64,000 nucleotides of DNA from contig NZ_JACIFA010000004.1 in assembly GCF_014197135.1 (NCBI RefSeq), positions 186,001 through 250,000 on the forward strand, read 5' to 3'. Below, in pieces: positions 35,484 through 46,828 of this stretch. The notes beneath the pieces were generated by a model. It worked only from the letters and a program-made list of their open reading frames with translations, did no database searches and was not told the DNA's origin. Every line of letters begins with the position of its first letter. The first letter of the stretch is position 1. Made by a program: the position numbers and the translations under genes. Source of the stretch: Sphingomonas zeae (GTDB lineage: Bacteria > Pseudomonadota > Alphaproteobacteria > Sphingomonadales > Sphingomonadaceae).

Positions 35484-36059
35484 ATGCACGACCATCCCAA
35501 CAACGCGGTGAACTACCCGCTGCTCGCCCGCCCGCACATCCAGCTGTACGGCACAGTGGATGAAGTGATGTATGCGAGGTTCAACGACCAACTCGCGGCA
35601 GCTCCCGCCGACGGTCCGCTGGTCGTGTCGATCACCACGCTGGGCGGCGATCCGGAAATGGCGCGCGCGATGGGCGACTCGATCCGGCTGTTGCGGGACC
35701 ATACCGGTCGTGAGACGTTGTTTCTGGGCAAGGTCGCGGTCTATTCGGCCGGGGCGACCTTCATGTCGGCCTTTCCGGTCGAAACCCGTTTCCTGACGCG
35801 CGGCACCCGATTGATGCTGCACGAGCGGCAGATGAGTGGCAGCATCGACCTGTCCGGCCCGCTCACCAACCTGCCCGTCGTGCTCAGGGCCAAGCTGCAC
35901 GAAATCGAGCAATCCGTCCTGATCCAGGAAGAGGGGTTCCGCGCCATCGTCAACGGATCGAAGGTCAGCTTCGAGACGCTTCGGGAAAAGGCGCGCAGCA
36001 ACTGGTATATCGACGCCGAGGAGGCGCATGAGCTGGGCCTCGTGCTTGATGTGATCTGA
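35484..36059 (+). CDS. ClpP-like (SDH/crotonase-superfamily) serine peptidase homologue
   Basis: A 191-residue protein with the ClpP fold: IQLYGTVDEVMYARFNDQL, the Gly-rich strand VVSITTLGGDPEMARAMGDSIRLL, the nucleophile region GKVAVYSAGATFMSAF (Ser about residue 95) and the His region TRLMLHERQM (about 117). The usual G-x-A-A-S-M context of ClpP is replaced by V-Y-S-A-G, and no adjacent chaperone ATPase is present. The frame is open 57 bases upstream to a GTG at 35427; the ATG at 35484 gives the ClpP-like start. Role unknown: a stand-alone protease or an inactive relative. Confidence 0.78.
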   Translation: MHDHPNNAVNYPLLARPHIQLYGTVDEVMYARFNDQLAAAPADGPLVVSITTLGGDPEMARAMGDSIRLLRDHTGRETLFLGKVAVYSAGATFMSAFPVETRFLTRGTRLMLHERQMSGSIDLSGPLTNLPVVLRAKLHEIEQSVLIQEEGFRAIVNGSKVSFETLREKARSNWYIDAEEAHELGLVLDVI

Positions 36060-36167
36060 GCCAGCGCCTAAATCGGTCAAGACATTTGCGACAAGCGTCC
36101 CTGTCATGTATCGGCGGGGTCGATCCTTTGCCGACAGCCTGTCGGCCCATCCAGCGGGTTTGTGACC

Positions 36168-36947
36168 ATGGCCGAATTTGCCCTGCCGAAGAACAGCGTC
36201 ATCAAGAAGGGCGAAACGCACAAGGCGACCACCGGCGGCCGCCTGAAAAAGTTCAAGGTCTATCGCTACGACCCCGATTCGGGTCAGAATCCGCGTTACG
36301 ACACGTTCGAGGTCGATCTGGACGAGTGCGGCCCGATGGTGCTCGACGCGCTCATCAAGATGAAGGCCGAGCAGGACAGCTCGCTGACCTTCCGCCGTTC
36401 GTGCCGTGAAGGCATTTGCGGATCCTGCGCGATGAACATCGACGGTCGCAACGGCCTGGCCTGCACCACCGCGATCGAGGATGTGAAGGGCACGGTCCAG
36501 ATCACCCCGCTGCCGCACATGGACGTGGTCAAGGACCTGGTTCCCGACTTCACCCACTTCTATGCGCAATATGCCTCGATCAAGCCGTGGCTGCAGACCG
36601 TGTCGCCCGCCCCCTCGGGCAAGGAGCGGCTCCAGTCGCCCGATGACCGCGCCAAGCTCGACGGGCTGTACGAGTGCATCCTGTGCGCCTGCTGCTCGAC
36701 CTCGTGCCCCAGCTATTGGTGGAACAGCGACAAGTTCCTGGGGCCGGCGATCCTGCTCCAGGCCTATCGCTGGCTGGCCGACAGCCGCGACGAGATGACC
36801 GGCGAGCGTCTGGACGAGCTGGAGGATCCATTCCGCCTCTATCGCTGCCACACGATCATGAACTGCGCGAATGTCTGCCCCAAGGGTCTGAACCCGGCCA
36901 AGGCGATCGCGGAGATCAAGAAGATGGAAGCCGAGCGGGTCATCTGA
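36168..36947 (+). CDS. sdhB: Succinate dehydrogenase iron-sulfur subunit
   Basis: A 259-residue membrane-associated subunit of respiratory complex II, carrying electrons from the flavoprotein to quinone. Ligands for 2Fe-2S ([22 protein letters not shown], about residues 75-97), 4Fe-4S ([11 protein letters not shown], about 170) and 3Fe-4S ([17 protein letters not shown], about 225) are intact. A GTG lies six bases before the ATG used. The partner genes sdhC, sdhD and sdhA are not in this window, so sdhB stands apart from them here. An intrinsic terminator follows. Confidence 0.95.
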   Translation: MAEFALPKNSVIKKGETHKATTGGRLKKFKVYRYDPDSGQNPRYDTFEVDLDECGPMVLDALIKMKAEQDSSLTFRRSCREGICGSCAMNIDGRNGLACTTAIEDVKGTVQITPLPHMDVVKDLVPDFTHFYAQYASIKPWLQTVSPAPSGKERLQSPDDRAKLDGLYECILCACCSTSCPSYWWNSDKFLGPAILLQAYRWLADSRDEMTGERLDELEDPFRLYRCHTIMNCANVCPKGLNPAKAIAEIKKMEAERVI

Positions 36948-36974
36948 TTCGGGCCATTTCGATGAAAACGGAAA

Positions 36975-37001
36975 GGGGGTCGGGAACGGCCCCCTTTTTT
37001 T
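36975..37001 (+). terminator. Rho-independent terminator after sdhB
   Basis: An eight base-pair stem (GGGGGTCG with CGGCCCCC, one G-U), loop GGAA, followed by seven T. It starts 28 bases after the sdhB stop. Confidence 0.9.
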
Positions 37002-37025
37002 ATTTCTCCTCCGATCGCCAAGCCG

Positions 37026-37118
37026 CCCTCACCCTTCCGGCGCTTATGCGCCTCCCTCCCTCTCCCAGTGGGAGAGGGAGGGGACCCACCCGCTGCAAGC
37101 GCGCGGGAAGGGTGAGGG
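37026..37118. repeat. Dispersed intergenic palindrome, copy at 37.0 kb
   Basis: Outer arms CCCTCACCCTTCC and GGAAGGGTGAGGG are perfect 13-base inverted repeats. Inside is a second hairpin CCCTCTCCC-AGT-GGGAGAGGG. It lies between the sdhB terminator and zapE; the gap has no other content. Confidence 0.85.
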
Positions 37119-37162
37119 TGGGACTTGACGCGAGAGAGGCCACGGCAGACATCGCCCCCAAC

Positions 37163-38287
37163 ATGCCCGACATCCTCAACGCCTATCGCCGCCTGATCGA
37201 AGCGCAGGAGCTCCGCCCCGATCCCGAACAGGCCGCCGCCGCTGCGCGACTCGAACAACTCGCGACCGAACTGGAAACCCCGCGCAAAACCGGACTGTTC
37301 GCTCGCCTGACCGGCAAGGGCGCGCCTGCCCCCAAGGGCGTGTACCTGTGGGGCGATGTCGGGCGTGGCAAGTCGATGCTGATGGACCTGTTCTTCGATC
37401 ATGTCGCGATCGAGGCCAAGCGCCGGGTCCATTTCGCCGAGTTCATGCTGGAGGTCCACGCCCGCATCGCCACCGAGCGGGCCAAGCAGGCAGGCGACCC
37501 GATCGCCCCCGTCGCCGCCGCGCTGGCGGACGAGGTGCGGCTGCTGGCCTTCGACGAGATGATGGTGACCAACAGCCCCGATGCGATGATCCTGTCGCGG
37601 CTGTTCACCGCGCTGATCGAGGCGGGGGTGACGATCGTCACCACCTCCAACCGGCCGCCCAGGGATCTCTACAAGAACGGCCTCAACCGCGAGCATTTCC
37701 TTCCCTTCATCGCGCTGATCGAGGCGCGGCTGGACGTGCTGGCATTGAACGGCCCCACCGACTATCGGCGCGACCGGCTGGGGCGACTGGACACCTGGCT
37801 GGTGCCCAATGGGCCGAAGGCGACGATGACGCTCTCGGCCGCCTTTTTCCGCCTGACCGACTATCCGGTCGAGGATGCCGCGCACGTCCCCAGCGAGGAT
37901 TTGAAGGTCGGCGGGCGCGTGCTGCACGTCCCCAAGGCGCTGAAGGGCGTGGCGGTCTTCTCGTTCAAGCGGCTGTGCGGCGAGGCGCGCGGCGCGGCGG
38001 ACTATCTGGCGGTCGCGCGGCGCTTTCATACCGTCATTCTGGTCGGCATTCCCAAGCTGGGACCGGAGAACCGCAACGAGGCGGCGCGTTTCGTCCAGCT
38101 GATCGACGCGCTCTACGAACACAAGGTCAAGCTGCTCGCCGCAGCCGACGCGCAGCCCGCCGAACTCTATGAAACCGGCGATGGCCGGTTCGAGTTCGAA
38201 CGCACGATCAGCCGGCTGGAAGAGATGCGATCCGAGGAATATCTGGCCCAGGGGCATGGCTCCGGGGAAGGGCCAACGAAGCCCTAA
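37163..38287 (+). CDS. zapE: Cell division protein ZapE (AFG1-like ATPase)
   Basis: A 374-residue AAA+ ATPase of the AFG1/ZapE family; in E. coli ZapE acts on the Z-ring under low oxygen and heat. Walker A is GDVGRGKSMLMD (about residues 64-75) and Walker B is VRLLAFDEMMVTN. The family traits TTSNRPPRDLYKNGLNREHFLPFI and the C-terminal VGIPKLGPENRNEAARFVQLIDALYEHKVKLL with FERTISRLEEMRS are all present. The ATG at 37163 matches the family start; the frame is open further upstream through sdhB in another frame. Confidence 0.93.
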   Translation: MPDILNAYRRLIEAQELRPDPEQAAAAARLEQLATELETPRKTGLFARLTGKGAPAPKGVYLWGDVGRGKSMLMDLFFDHVAIEAKRRVHFAEFMLEVHARIATERAKQAGDPIAPVAAALADEVRLLAFDEMMVTNSPDAMILSRLFTALIEAGVTIVTTSNRPPRDLYKNGLNREHFLPFIALIEARLDVLALNGPTDYRRDRLGRLDTWLVPNGPKATMTLSAAFFRLTDYPVEDAAHVPSEDLKVGGRVLHVPKALKGVAVFSFKRLCGEARGAADYLAVARRFHTVILVGIPKLGPENRNEAARFVQLIDALYEHKVKLLAAADAQPAELYETGDGRFEFERTISRLEEMRSEEYLAQGHGSGEGPTKP

Positions 38288-38307
38288 TGCACTTGCGAAC
38301 CATTATC

Positions 38308-39371
<1,064 letters not shown>

Positions 39372-39385
39372 TTTGAAGGAATGAA

Positions 39386-39764
39386 ACCGCCCCGGCGAAG
39401 GCCGGGACCCAGTTGGGTTGGCCATGGTGATCGAAGCACAAGCCTTCGTGTACATCATGGGCAGCCGTCGCAACGGGACGATCTATATCGGCTCGACGAC
39501 CAATTTGCCGCGGCGCGTGTGGGAACACCGCAACGGCGTGGTGGCTGGGTTCACGCGGGACAACCACTGTCATCTGCTCGTCTGGTACGAGGTGCATGAT
39601 AGCTGGGAAGCAGCGCGGCAACGCGAGCTGCGGATGAAGAATTGGAAGCGGCTTTGGAAGCTACGGGAGATCGAAGGGCTCAATCCCGAATGGGACGACC
39701 TGTATGATCGCATCGCACTCCCATAACCGTATCGCAACTGGACCCCGGCCTGCGCCGGGGCGGT
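39386..39764. mobile_element. Palindrome-bounded unit carrying a GIY-YIG gene
   Basis: Two 30-base arms in inverted orientation (39386-39415 and 39735-39764) agree at 27 of 30 positions: each reads, from the outside in, ACCGCCCCGGCG, then a short loop, GGCCGGG and CCAGTTG. Each arm can itself form a hairpin. They enclose exactly one gene, the GIY-YIG protein. The unit sits in the gap between mdh and sucD. The layout looks like a repeat element with its own nuclease, comparable in logic to REP-associated transposases; mobility is inferred, and no target duplication could be seen. Confidence 0.55.
39424..39726 (+). CDS. GIY-YIG nuclease family protein
   Basis: A 100-residue single-domain protein of the GIY-YIG superfamily (YhbQ/URI-like). 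The signature is read as V-Y-I ... I-Y-I-G ([21 protein letters not shown], about residues 10-30), then the catalytic Arg in [13 protein letters not shown] in [31 protein letters not shown] with the metal-binding Glu, and the closing W-K-x-x-L-I-E pattern. A TTG lies six bases before the ATG used. It is flanked on both sides by inverted 30-base palindromic repeats and breaks the TCA cluster between mdh and sucD. Substrate unknown; it could cut the repeats themselves. Confidence 0.9.
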   Translation: MVIEAQAFVYIMGSRRNGTIYIGSTTNLPRRVWEHRNGVVAGFTRDNHCHLLVWYEVHDSWEAARQRELRMKNWKRLWKLREIEGLNPEWDDLYDRIALP

Positions 39765-39779
39765 AAGGACGAAAAGCAG

Positions 39780-40664
39780 ATGAGCATCCTCGTCAACAAG
39801 AACACCAAGGTCATCACCCAGGGCATGACGGGTGAAACCGGCACGTTCCACACCCAGCAGGCGCTGGCCTATGGCACGCAGATGGTCGGCGGCGTGACGC
39901 CGGGCAAGGGCGGCACCGAGCATATCGGCCTGCCGGTCTTCAACACCGTCGCCGAAGCCAAGTCGAAGACGGGCGCCGATGCGTCGGTCATCTATGTGCC
40001 GCCGCCCTTCGCGGCCGACTCGATCCTGGAAGCGATCGACGCCGAGATCCCGCTGATCGTCGCGATCACCGAGGGCATTCCGGTCCTCGACATGGTCAAG
40101 GTGAAGCGCGCCCTGTCGGGTTCGAAGTCGCGCCTGATCGGTCCGAACTGCCCGGGCGTGCTGACGCCGGGTGAGTGCAAGATCGGCATCATGCCGGGTT
40201 CGATCTTCAAGAAGGGTTCGGTCGGCGTCGTGTCGCGCTCGGGCACGCTGACCTATGAGGCGGTGTTCCAGACCTCGAACGCAGGGCTCGGTCAGACGAC
40301 CGCGGTCGGCATCGGCGGCGACCCCGTCAACGGCACCAACTTCATCGACGTGCTGGAGCTGTTCCTGGCCGATGACGAGACCCAGTCGATCATCATGATC
40401 GGCGAGATCGGCGGCTCGGCGGAAGAAGAAGCCGCGCAGTTCCTGCGTGACGAGGCCAAGCGTGGCCGTTCGAAGCCGATGGCGGGCTTCATCGCGGGCC
40501 GCACCGCGCCTCCGGGCCGTCGCATGGGCCATGCCGGTGCGATCGTCTCGGGCGGCCAGGGCGGCGCTGAGGACAAGATCGCGGCGATGGAAGCGGCCGG
40601 CATCAAGGTCGCGGCTTCGCCGTCGGAGCTCGGCTCGACGCTGTTGTCGGTGCTGAACAAGTAA
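39780..40664 (+). CDS. sucD: Succinyl-CoA ligase alpha subunit
   Basis: A 294-residue subunit that binds CoA and carries the phosphohistidine. CoA-binding [15 protein letters not shown] and [25 protein letters not shown], the [20 protein letters not shown] loop, and the phosphorylated His in [15 protein letters not shown] (about residue 246) are intact. It makes succinate and ATP/GTP from succinyl-CoA together with the beta subunit SucC, whose gene is not beside it here. It starts 15 bases after the right palindromic arm of the GIY-YIG unit. Confidence 0.97.
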   Translation: MSILVNKNTKVITQGMTGETGTFHTQQALAYGTQMVGGVTPGKGGTEHIGLPVFNTVAEAKSKTGADASVIYVPPPFAADSILEAIDAEIPLIVAITEGIPVLDMVKVKRALSGSKSRLIGPNCPGVLTPGECKIGIMPGSIFKKGSVGVVSRSGTLTYEAVFQTSNAGLGQTTAVGIGGDPVNGTNFIDVLELFLADDETQSIIMIGEIGGSAEEEAAQFLRDEAKRGRSKPMAGFIAGRTAPPGRRMGHAGAIVSGGQGGAEDKIAAMEAAGIKVAASPSELGSTLLSVLNK

Positions 40665-40676
40665 GGCGTATCGCGT

Positions 40677-40756
40677 CACCCCGGCACAACCGCCGGGGTC
40701 CGTGGCGGCAGGCGGGCCGCTCGCGGCTGCGGACCCCAGGCGGATGTGCCGGGGTG
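40677..40756. repeat. Gene-free palindrome pair between sucD and sucA
   Basis: Perfect 12-base outer arms (CACCCCGGCACA and TGTGCCGGGGTG) with a nested pair GGGGTCC / GGACCCC. The build [CCCCGGC][GGGGTCC] resembles the arms that bound the GIY-YIG unit upstream, but here the two arms are close together and enclose no gene. Confidence 0.8.
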
Positions 40757-40795
40757 GCGATGAGTTGATAAGACGGGCGGTCGAGGAAGCGTCTC

Positions 40796-43777
40796 ATGGG
40801 CTACGAAGGCCAGGAATTCAGCGACATCGCGGCGGGCGTCAGCCCCGCTTTCATCGAAACGCTCTATGCCAAGTATCAGGCCGACCAGTCGTCGGTCGAT
40901 GCGGGCTGGCGGACCTTTTTCGAAGGTCTGGAGCAGGGCGTCGGTGCCCCCAGCTGGCAGAACAAGCGTTGGCCGCTCACCTCGACCGACGATCTGACCG
41001 CGGGCCTCGACCCGACCCAGATGGAACCGGCTCCCAAGCCCGCCAAGGGTGGTAAGCCCGCTCCGGCCGCCGCTGCTGCTGCGGCGCCCTCGACCGCCGA
41101 CATCGTCAAGGCGGCGGGTGACGCGATCCGCGCGCAGATGCTGATCCGCACCTACCGGGTGCGCGGCCATCTCGCGGCGAACCTCGATCCGCTGGGCCTG
41201 TCCGGCCTGCGTGAGCTTCCGGAAGATCTGAAGACCGAGTATCACGGCTTCACCGACGCTGATATCGACCGCAAGGTGTATCTGGGCGGCACGATGGGCT
41301 TCGAATGGGCGACCATTCGTGAGCTGGTCGAGACGCTGCGCAAGAATTACTGCGGCAATGTCGGCCTGGAATATATGCACATCGCGGACGTGGAGGAGCG
41401 TCGCTTCCTCCAGGACCGGATGGAAGGCCAGGACAAGGCGATCGAGTTCACGACCGATGGCAAGAAGGCCATCCTGAACAAGGTCATCGAGGCCGAGCAG
41501 TGGGAAAAGTTCCTCGGCAAGAAATATGTCGGCACCAAGCGCTTCGGCCTGGATGGCGGCGAGTCGATGATCCCCGCGCTGGAATCGGTCATCAAGTACG
41601 GCGGCCAGATGGGCGTGCGCGAGATCGTGTTCGGCATGGCGCATCGCGGCCGTTTGAACGTGCTGGCCAATGTGATGGCCAAGCCGTTGCGCGTGATCTT
41701 CCACGAATTCGCCGGTGGCTCGGCCAACCCCGATGACATCGGCGGTTCGGGCGATGTGAAGTATCACCTCGGCACCTCGACCGACCGCGAGTTCGACGGC
41801 CACAAGGTCCATATGTCGCTGGTCGCCAACCCCTCGCACCTTGAGGCGGTGAACCCGGTCGTGCTGGGCAAGACCCGCGCGATCCAGACGATCGCGGGCG
41901 ACCTTACCGATCACGCGGCGTCGGTGCCGGTGCTGATCCACGGTGACGCCGCATTCGCGGGCCAGGGCATCGTCTGGGAATGCCTCGGCTTCTCGGGCAT
42001 CCGTGGCTACAACACCGGCGGCTGCATCCACTTCATCATCAACAACCAGGTGGGCTTCACCACCTCGCCGCAGTTCGCGCGTTCCTCGCCCTATCCGTCG
42101 GATGTGGCCAAGGGCGTTCAGGCGCCGGTCTTCCACGTCAATGGCGACGATCCCGAGGCGGTGACCTTCGCCACCAAGATGGCAATCGAGTTCCGCCAGA
42201 AGTTCCACCGCGACATCGTGATCGACATGTGGTGCTATCGCCGCTTCGGTCATAACGAGGGCGACGAGCCGGGCTTCACCCAGCCGCTGATGTACAACAA
42301 GATCCGCTCGCACCCCGGTGTCGCCGAGACCTACGCGAAGCGCCTCGTCGCCGAGGGCGTGGTCGATCAGGCCTGGGTCGACGAGAATATCAAGCAGTAC
42401 ACCACGCGCTGCGAGGGCGAGTTCGAGGCGGGCGCGAGCTACAAGCCCAACAAGGCCGACTGGTTCGCCGGTCGCTGGTCGGGTCTGTCGGCGCCGAAGG
42501 AAAGCGATCAGGGTCGCCGCAACGTGGAGACCGGCCTCGACAAGAAGCTGTTCGACGCGATCGGCCGCACGCTGACGACGATCCCCGAAGGCTTGCAGGT
42601 CCACAAGACGCTGAACCGCGTGCTCGACGCCAAGCGCCAGATGTTCAGTTCCGGCGAGAATTTCGACTGGGCGACCGGCGAAGCTCTGGCCTTCGGTTCG
42701 CTGCTGTCGGAAGGCTATGGCGTCCGTCTGTCGGGCCAGGATTCGGGTCGTGGCACCTTCTCGCAGCGTCATGCGGTCTGGGTCGATCAGACCGACGAGC
42801 ACAAATATGTGCCGCTGAAGACCGTGGAGCATGGCAGCTTCGAGGTGCTGGACAGCCCGCTGTCCGAATATGGCGTGCTGGGCTTCGAGTACGGCTATGC
42901 GCTGGCCGATCCAAAGACGCTGGTGCTGTGGGAGGCGCAGTTCGGCGACTTCGTCAACGGCGCGCAGATCATGATCGACCAGTTCATCACGTCCGGCGAG
43001 TCCAAGTGGCTTCGCGCCAACGGCCTCGTGATGCTGCTGCCGCATGGCTATGAAGGGCAGGGGCCGGAGCACTCCTCCGCACGTCCCGAGCGCTTCCTCC
43101 AGTCCTGCGCCAACGACAATATCCAGGTTGCGAACTGCACCACCCCGGCCAACTATTTCCACCTGTTGCGCCGCCAGATGCACCGTAACTTCCGCAAGCC
43201 GCTGATCGTCTTCACGCCCAAGTCGCTGCTGCGTCACAAGCTGGCGGTGTCGAAGGCCGAGGACTTCCAGGGCGACAGCCACTTCCGTCGTCTGCTGTCG
43301 GACACCAACGGTGCCGCCGACGAAGCGACGACGCGTCTGGTCCTGTGCACCGGCAAGGTCGCCTATGACCTGATCGAGGCACGTGACGCGGCGGGCGACA
43401 CCACGACCCAGATCGTGCGCGTCGAGCAGCTCTATCCGTTCCCGAGCGATGCGCTCGCCAAGCGGATCGCGCGGATGCCGAACCTGCAGGACGTGGTCTG
43501 GGCGCAGGAAGAGCCGAAGAACAATGGCTACTGGTTCTTCGTCGAGCCGCTGATCGAGGAAGCGCTGGCCGAGGCCGGTGCGAGCGTGAAGCGGGCGCGT
43601 TATGCTGGTCGCGCAGCGGCGGCATCGCCCGCCACCGGCCTGATGAAGCGCCACACCGCCGAGCAGGGCGCGCTGGTCGCAGATGCGCTGGGCCATAATG
43701 TCCGCGACGAAATCCGCCGGACGCGCGCCGAGGGCAGCAACACGACCGCCAAGCCCACCACGCAGGCGGCGGACTGA
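40796..43777 (+). CDS. sucA: 2-oxoglutarate dehydrogenase E1 component
   Basis: A 993-residue thiamine-diphosphate enzyme that decarboxylates 2-oxoglutarate and transfers the succinyl group to lipoate on SucB. The N-terminal E2-binding segment (FIETLYAKYQADQSSVDAGWRTFFEGL) is followed by a Pro/Ala-rich linker and the catalytic parts: RTYRVRGHLAANLDPLGL, GMAHRGRLNVLANV, the diphosphate-binding GDAAFAGQG...NNQVGFTT region, and C-terminal LLPHGYEGQGPEHSSARPERFLQ. AGGAAGC upstream supports the ATG at 40796. Normal length. Confidence 0.97.
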   Translation: MGYEGQEFSDIAAGVSPAFIETLYAKYQADQSSVDAGWRTFFEGLEQGVGAPSWQNKRWPLTSTDDLTAGLDPTQMEPAPKPAKGGKPAPAAAAAAAPSTADIVKAAGDAIRAQMLIRTYRVRGHLAANLDPLGLSGLRELPEDLKTEYHGFTDADIDRKVYLGGTMGFEWATIRELVETLRKNYCGNVGLEYMHIADVEERRFLQDRMEGQDKAIEFTTDGKKAILNKVIEAEQWEKFLGKKYVGTKRFGLDGGESMIPALESVIKYGGQMGVREIVFGMAHRGRLNVLANVMAKPLRVIFHEFAGGSANPDDIGGSGDVKYHLGTSTDREFDGHKVHMSLVANPSHLEAVNPVVLGKTRAIQTIAGDLTDHAASVPVLIHGDAAFAGQGIVWECLGFSGIRGYNTGGCIHFIINNQVGFTTSPQFARSSPYPSDVAKGVQAPVFHVNGDDPEAVTFATKMAIEFRQKFHRDIVIDMWCYRRFGHNEGDEPGFTQPLMYNKIRSHPGVAETYAKRLVAEGVVDQAWVDENIKQYTTRCEGEFEAGASYKPNKADWFAGRWSGLSAPKESDQGRRNVETGLDKKLFDAIGRTLTTIPEGLQVHKTLNRVLDAKRQMFSSGENFDWATGEALAFGSLLSEGYGVRLSGQDSGRGTFSQRHAVWVDQTDEHKYVPLKTVEHGSFEVLDSPLSEYGVLGFEYGYALADPKTLVLWEAQFGDFVNGAQIMIDQFITSGESKWLRANGLVMLLPHGYEGQGPEHSSARPERFLQSCANDNIQVANCTTPANYFHLLRRQMHRNFRKPLIVFTPKSLLRHKLAVSKAEDFQGDSHFRRLLSDTNGAADEATTRLVLCTGKVAYDLIEARDAAGDTTTQIVRVEQLYPFPSDALAKRIARMPNLQDVVWAQEEPKNNGYWFFVEPLIEEALAEAGASVKRARYAGRAAAASPATGLMKRHTAEQGALVADALGHNVRDEIRRTRAEGSNTTAKPTTQAAD

Positions 43778-43788
43778 CTTACCGAGTT

Positions 43789-43812
43789 CCCCGGTTCGTG
43801 ACCGAGCCGGGG
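43789..43812. repeat. Hairpin in the sucA-sucB gap
   Basis: CCCCGG and CCGGGG arms with partly paired interior; a second short hairpin, based on GCGGGC/GCCCGC, follows. With the pairs before sucD and sucA and the solo arm before lpd, every gap of this cluster holds a G/C palindrome. Confidence 0.5.
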
Positions 43813-43885
43813 AGGGATGAAATCTGGCGCGGGCGTTTTGCCCGCCCGCGTAAGAACCCCGGTTCGCCGGGTGGAGGAAATGGAA

Positions 43886-45121
<1,236 letters not shown>

Positions 45122-45138
45122 TCGCTTTGTGATCTATA

Positions 45139-45166
45139 CGGACCCTCGCAACCGCGAGGGTCCGTT
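45139..45166 (+). terminator. Hairpin (terminator or attenuator) after sucB
   Basis: A perfect 11 base-pair stem (CGGACCCTCGC with GCGAGGGTCCG), loop AACC, followed by only a weak T-run (TTCCTATTGTTT). May reduce rather than end transcription into lpd. Confidence 0.7.
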
Positions 45167-45198
45167 CCTATTGTTTGAAGGCGGGCGCGCCCGCGAGG

Positions 45199-45223
45199 CT
45201 GGACCCCGGAGCCGGGGAACGGG
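45199..45223. repeat. Solo palindromic arm upstream of lpd
   Basis: CTGGACCCCGG-A-GCCGGGG resembles the right arm of the GIY-YIG unit at 39735-39764 (shared CTGGACCCCGG and CCGGGG). It ends nine bases before the lpd start codon. Confidence 0.5.
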
Positions 45224-45231
45224 AGAGACAA

Positions 45232-46626
45232 ATGGCTGAGTATGACTATGACGTCCTGGTGATCGGCGCTGGCCCCGGCGGCTATGTCGCGGCGATCCGC
45301 GCGGCGCAGCTGGGCCTGAAGACCGCGTGCGCCGAAGCGCGCGAGACGCTAGGCGGCACCTGCCTCAATGTCGGCTGCATCCCGTCCAAGGCGCTGCTCC
45401 ACGCCTCGGAGCTGTTCGAGGAAGCCAGCCACGGTGCGCTCGCCAAGTTCGGCGTCGAGATCGAGGGCGCAAAGCTCAACCTCGACCAGATGCATGCCGA
45501 AAAGACCAAGGCGGTCGGCGAACTGACCGGCGGCATCGAGTACCTCTTCAAGAAGAACAAGGTCACCTGGCTGAAGGGCAAGGCCGCGTTCCAGGATGCG
45601 AGCACGGTCAAGGTCGGCGACCAGACCGTTACCGCGCGCGACATCGTGATCGCGACCGGTTCGGTCGTGACCCCGCTGCCGGGTGTCGAGATCGATCAGA
45701 AGGTCGTGGTCGACTCGACCGGTGCGCTGGCTCTCCCGAAGGTGCCCGAGCATCTCGTCGTCATCGGCGGCGGCGTGATCGGGCTTGAGCTGGGCTCGGT
45801 CTGGCGTCGTTTGGGCGCCAAGGTGACGGTGGTCGAATATCTCGACCAGATCCTGCCCGGCTTCGACGGCGAGGTCCGCAAGGAATCGGCCAAGCTGTTC
45901 AAGAAGCAGGGCATGGAGCTGAAGACCTCGACCAAGGTGACCGGCGTCACCGTCGAGGGCGACCGCGCGACCGTGTCGGTCGAACCTGCGGCGGGTGGTG
46001 CGGCGGAAACGCTGTCGGCCGACGCCGTGCTGGTCGCGATCGGCCGCAAGCCCAACACCGATGGGCTGAACCTTGAGGCTGCTGGCGTGAAGCTGAACAA
46101 CCGTGGCCAGGTCGAGATCGACCATGACTTCGCGACCAATGTCGACGGCGTCTGGGCGATCGGCGACGTGGCACCGGGCCTGATGCTCGCCCACAAGGCC
46201 GAGGACGAAGGCGTCGCAGTGGCGGAGAATATCGCGGGCCAGACCGGCATCGTGAACCACGACGTCATTCCCAGCGTGGTCTACACCATGCCCGAGATCG
46301 CCGGTGTCGGCCTGTCGGAAGAAGCCGCCAAGGAAAAGGGCGAGGTCAAGGTCGGCAAGTTCCCCTTCGCCGCCAACAGCCGCGCCAAGACCAACCGCGA
46401 CACCGACGGCTTCGTGAAGGTCATCGCCGACGCCAAGACCGACCGCGTGCTGGGCGTGTGGATCATCTCGTCGCTCGCTGGCACGATGATCGCGCAGGCC
46501 GCACAGGCGATGGAATTCGGCGCGACGTCGGAAGACATCGCGTACACCTGCCACGCCCACCCGACCCATGCCGAGGCGCTCAAGGAAGCCGCCATGGCGG
46601 TGCAGGGCAAGCCGATCCACATCTGA
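45232..46626 (+). CDS. lpd: Dihydrolipoyl dehydrogenase
   Basis: A 464-residue FAD flavoprotein (E3) that reoxidises dihydrolipoamide of SucB with NAD. FAD-binding VIGAGPGGYVAAIRAAQLG, redox disulfide GGTCLNVGCIPSKALL (about residues 40-55), NAD-binding VIGGGVIGLELGSVWRRLG (about 180), FAD motif VWAIGDVAPGLMLAHKAEDEG and the C-terminal catalytic His/Glu in HAHPTHAEALKEAA. GGGAGAG five bases before the ATG at 45232 fixes the start. Last gene of the TCA cluster. Confidence 0.97.
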   Translation: MAEYDYDVLVIGAGPGGYVAAIRAAQLGLKTACAEARETLGGTCLNVGCIPSKALLHASELFEEASHGALAKFGVEIEGAKLNLDQMHAEKTKAVGELTGGIEYLFKKNKVTWLKGKAAFQDASTVKVGDQTVTARDIVIATGSVVTPLPGVEIDQKVVVDSTGALALPKVPEHLVVIGGGVIGLELGSVWRRLGAKVTVVEYLDQILPGFDGEVRKESAKLFKKQGMELKTSTKVTGVTVEGDRATVSVEPAAGGAAETLSADAVLVAIGRKPNTDGLNLEAAGVKLNNRGQVEIDHDFATNVDGVWAIGDVAPGLMLAHKAEDEGVAVAENIAGQTGIVNHDVIPSVVYTMPEIAGVGLSEEAAKEKGEVKVGKFPFAANSRAKTNRDTDGFVKVIADAKTDRVLGVWIISSLAGTMIAQAAQAMEFGATSEDIAYTCHAHPTHAEALKEAAMAVQGKPIHI

Positions 46627-46650
46627 TCGGGCTTCGCGGGAAGAAAGAAG

Positions 46651-46685
46651 GGGGCGGGCATCGCGAGGTGCTCGCCCCTTTTGTT
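46651..46685 (+). terminator. Rho-independent terminator of the TCA cluster
   Basis: A ten base-pair stem (GGGGCGGGCA with TGCTCGCCCC, one G-U), eight-base loop, then TTTTGTT, 25 bases after lpd. Confidence 0.85.
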
Positions 46686-46695
46686 ATAGGCCTTC

Positions 46696-46828
46696 CCAAC
46701 TCCTCCCCTGCAAGGAGCGGGGGATCATGCACAGCATGGTGGAGGGGTATCCCGCTCTCGAAAAGGGGACATCCCCTCTGTCAGGGCTTCGCTCCGCCAC
46801 CTGCCCTTGCAGGGGAGGAAGGAGTTGG
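46696..46828. repeat. Dispersed intergenic palindromic element, copy at 46.7 kb
   Basis: Outer inverted arms CCAACTCCTCCCCTGCAAGG and CCTTGCAGGGGAGGAAGGAGTTGG, with GCATGGTGGAGGGG and TCTGTCAGGGCTTCG...GCCACCTGCCC inside. The inner parts match the elements at 16.2 and 21.4 kb (shared GGTGGAGGGG and GTCAGGGCTT...GCCACCT), so it is a diverged member of the same family. The rest of the gap to 47091 shows no gene. Confidence 0.8.
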
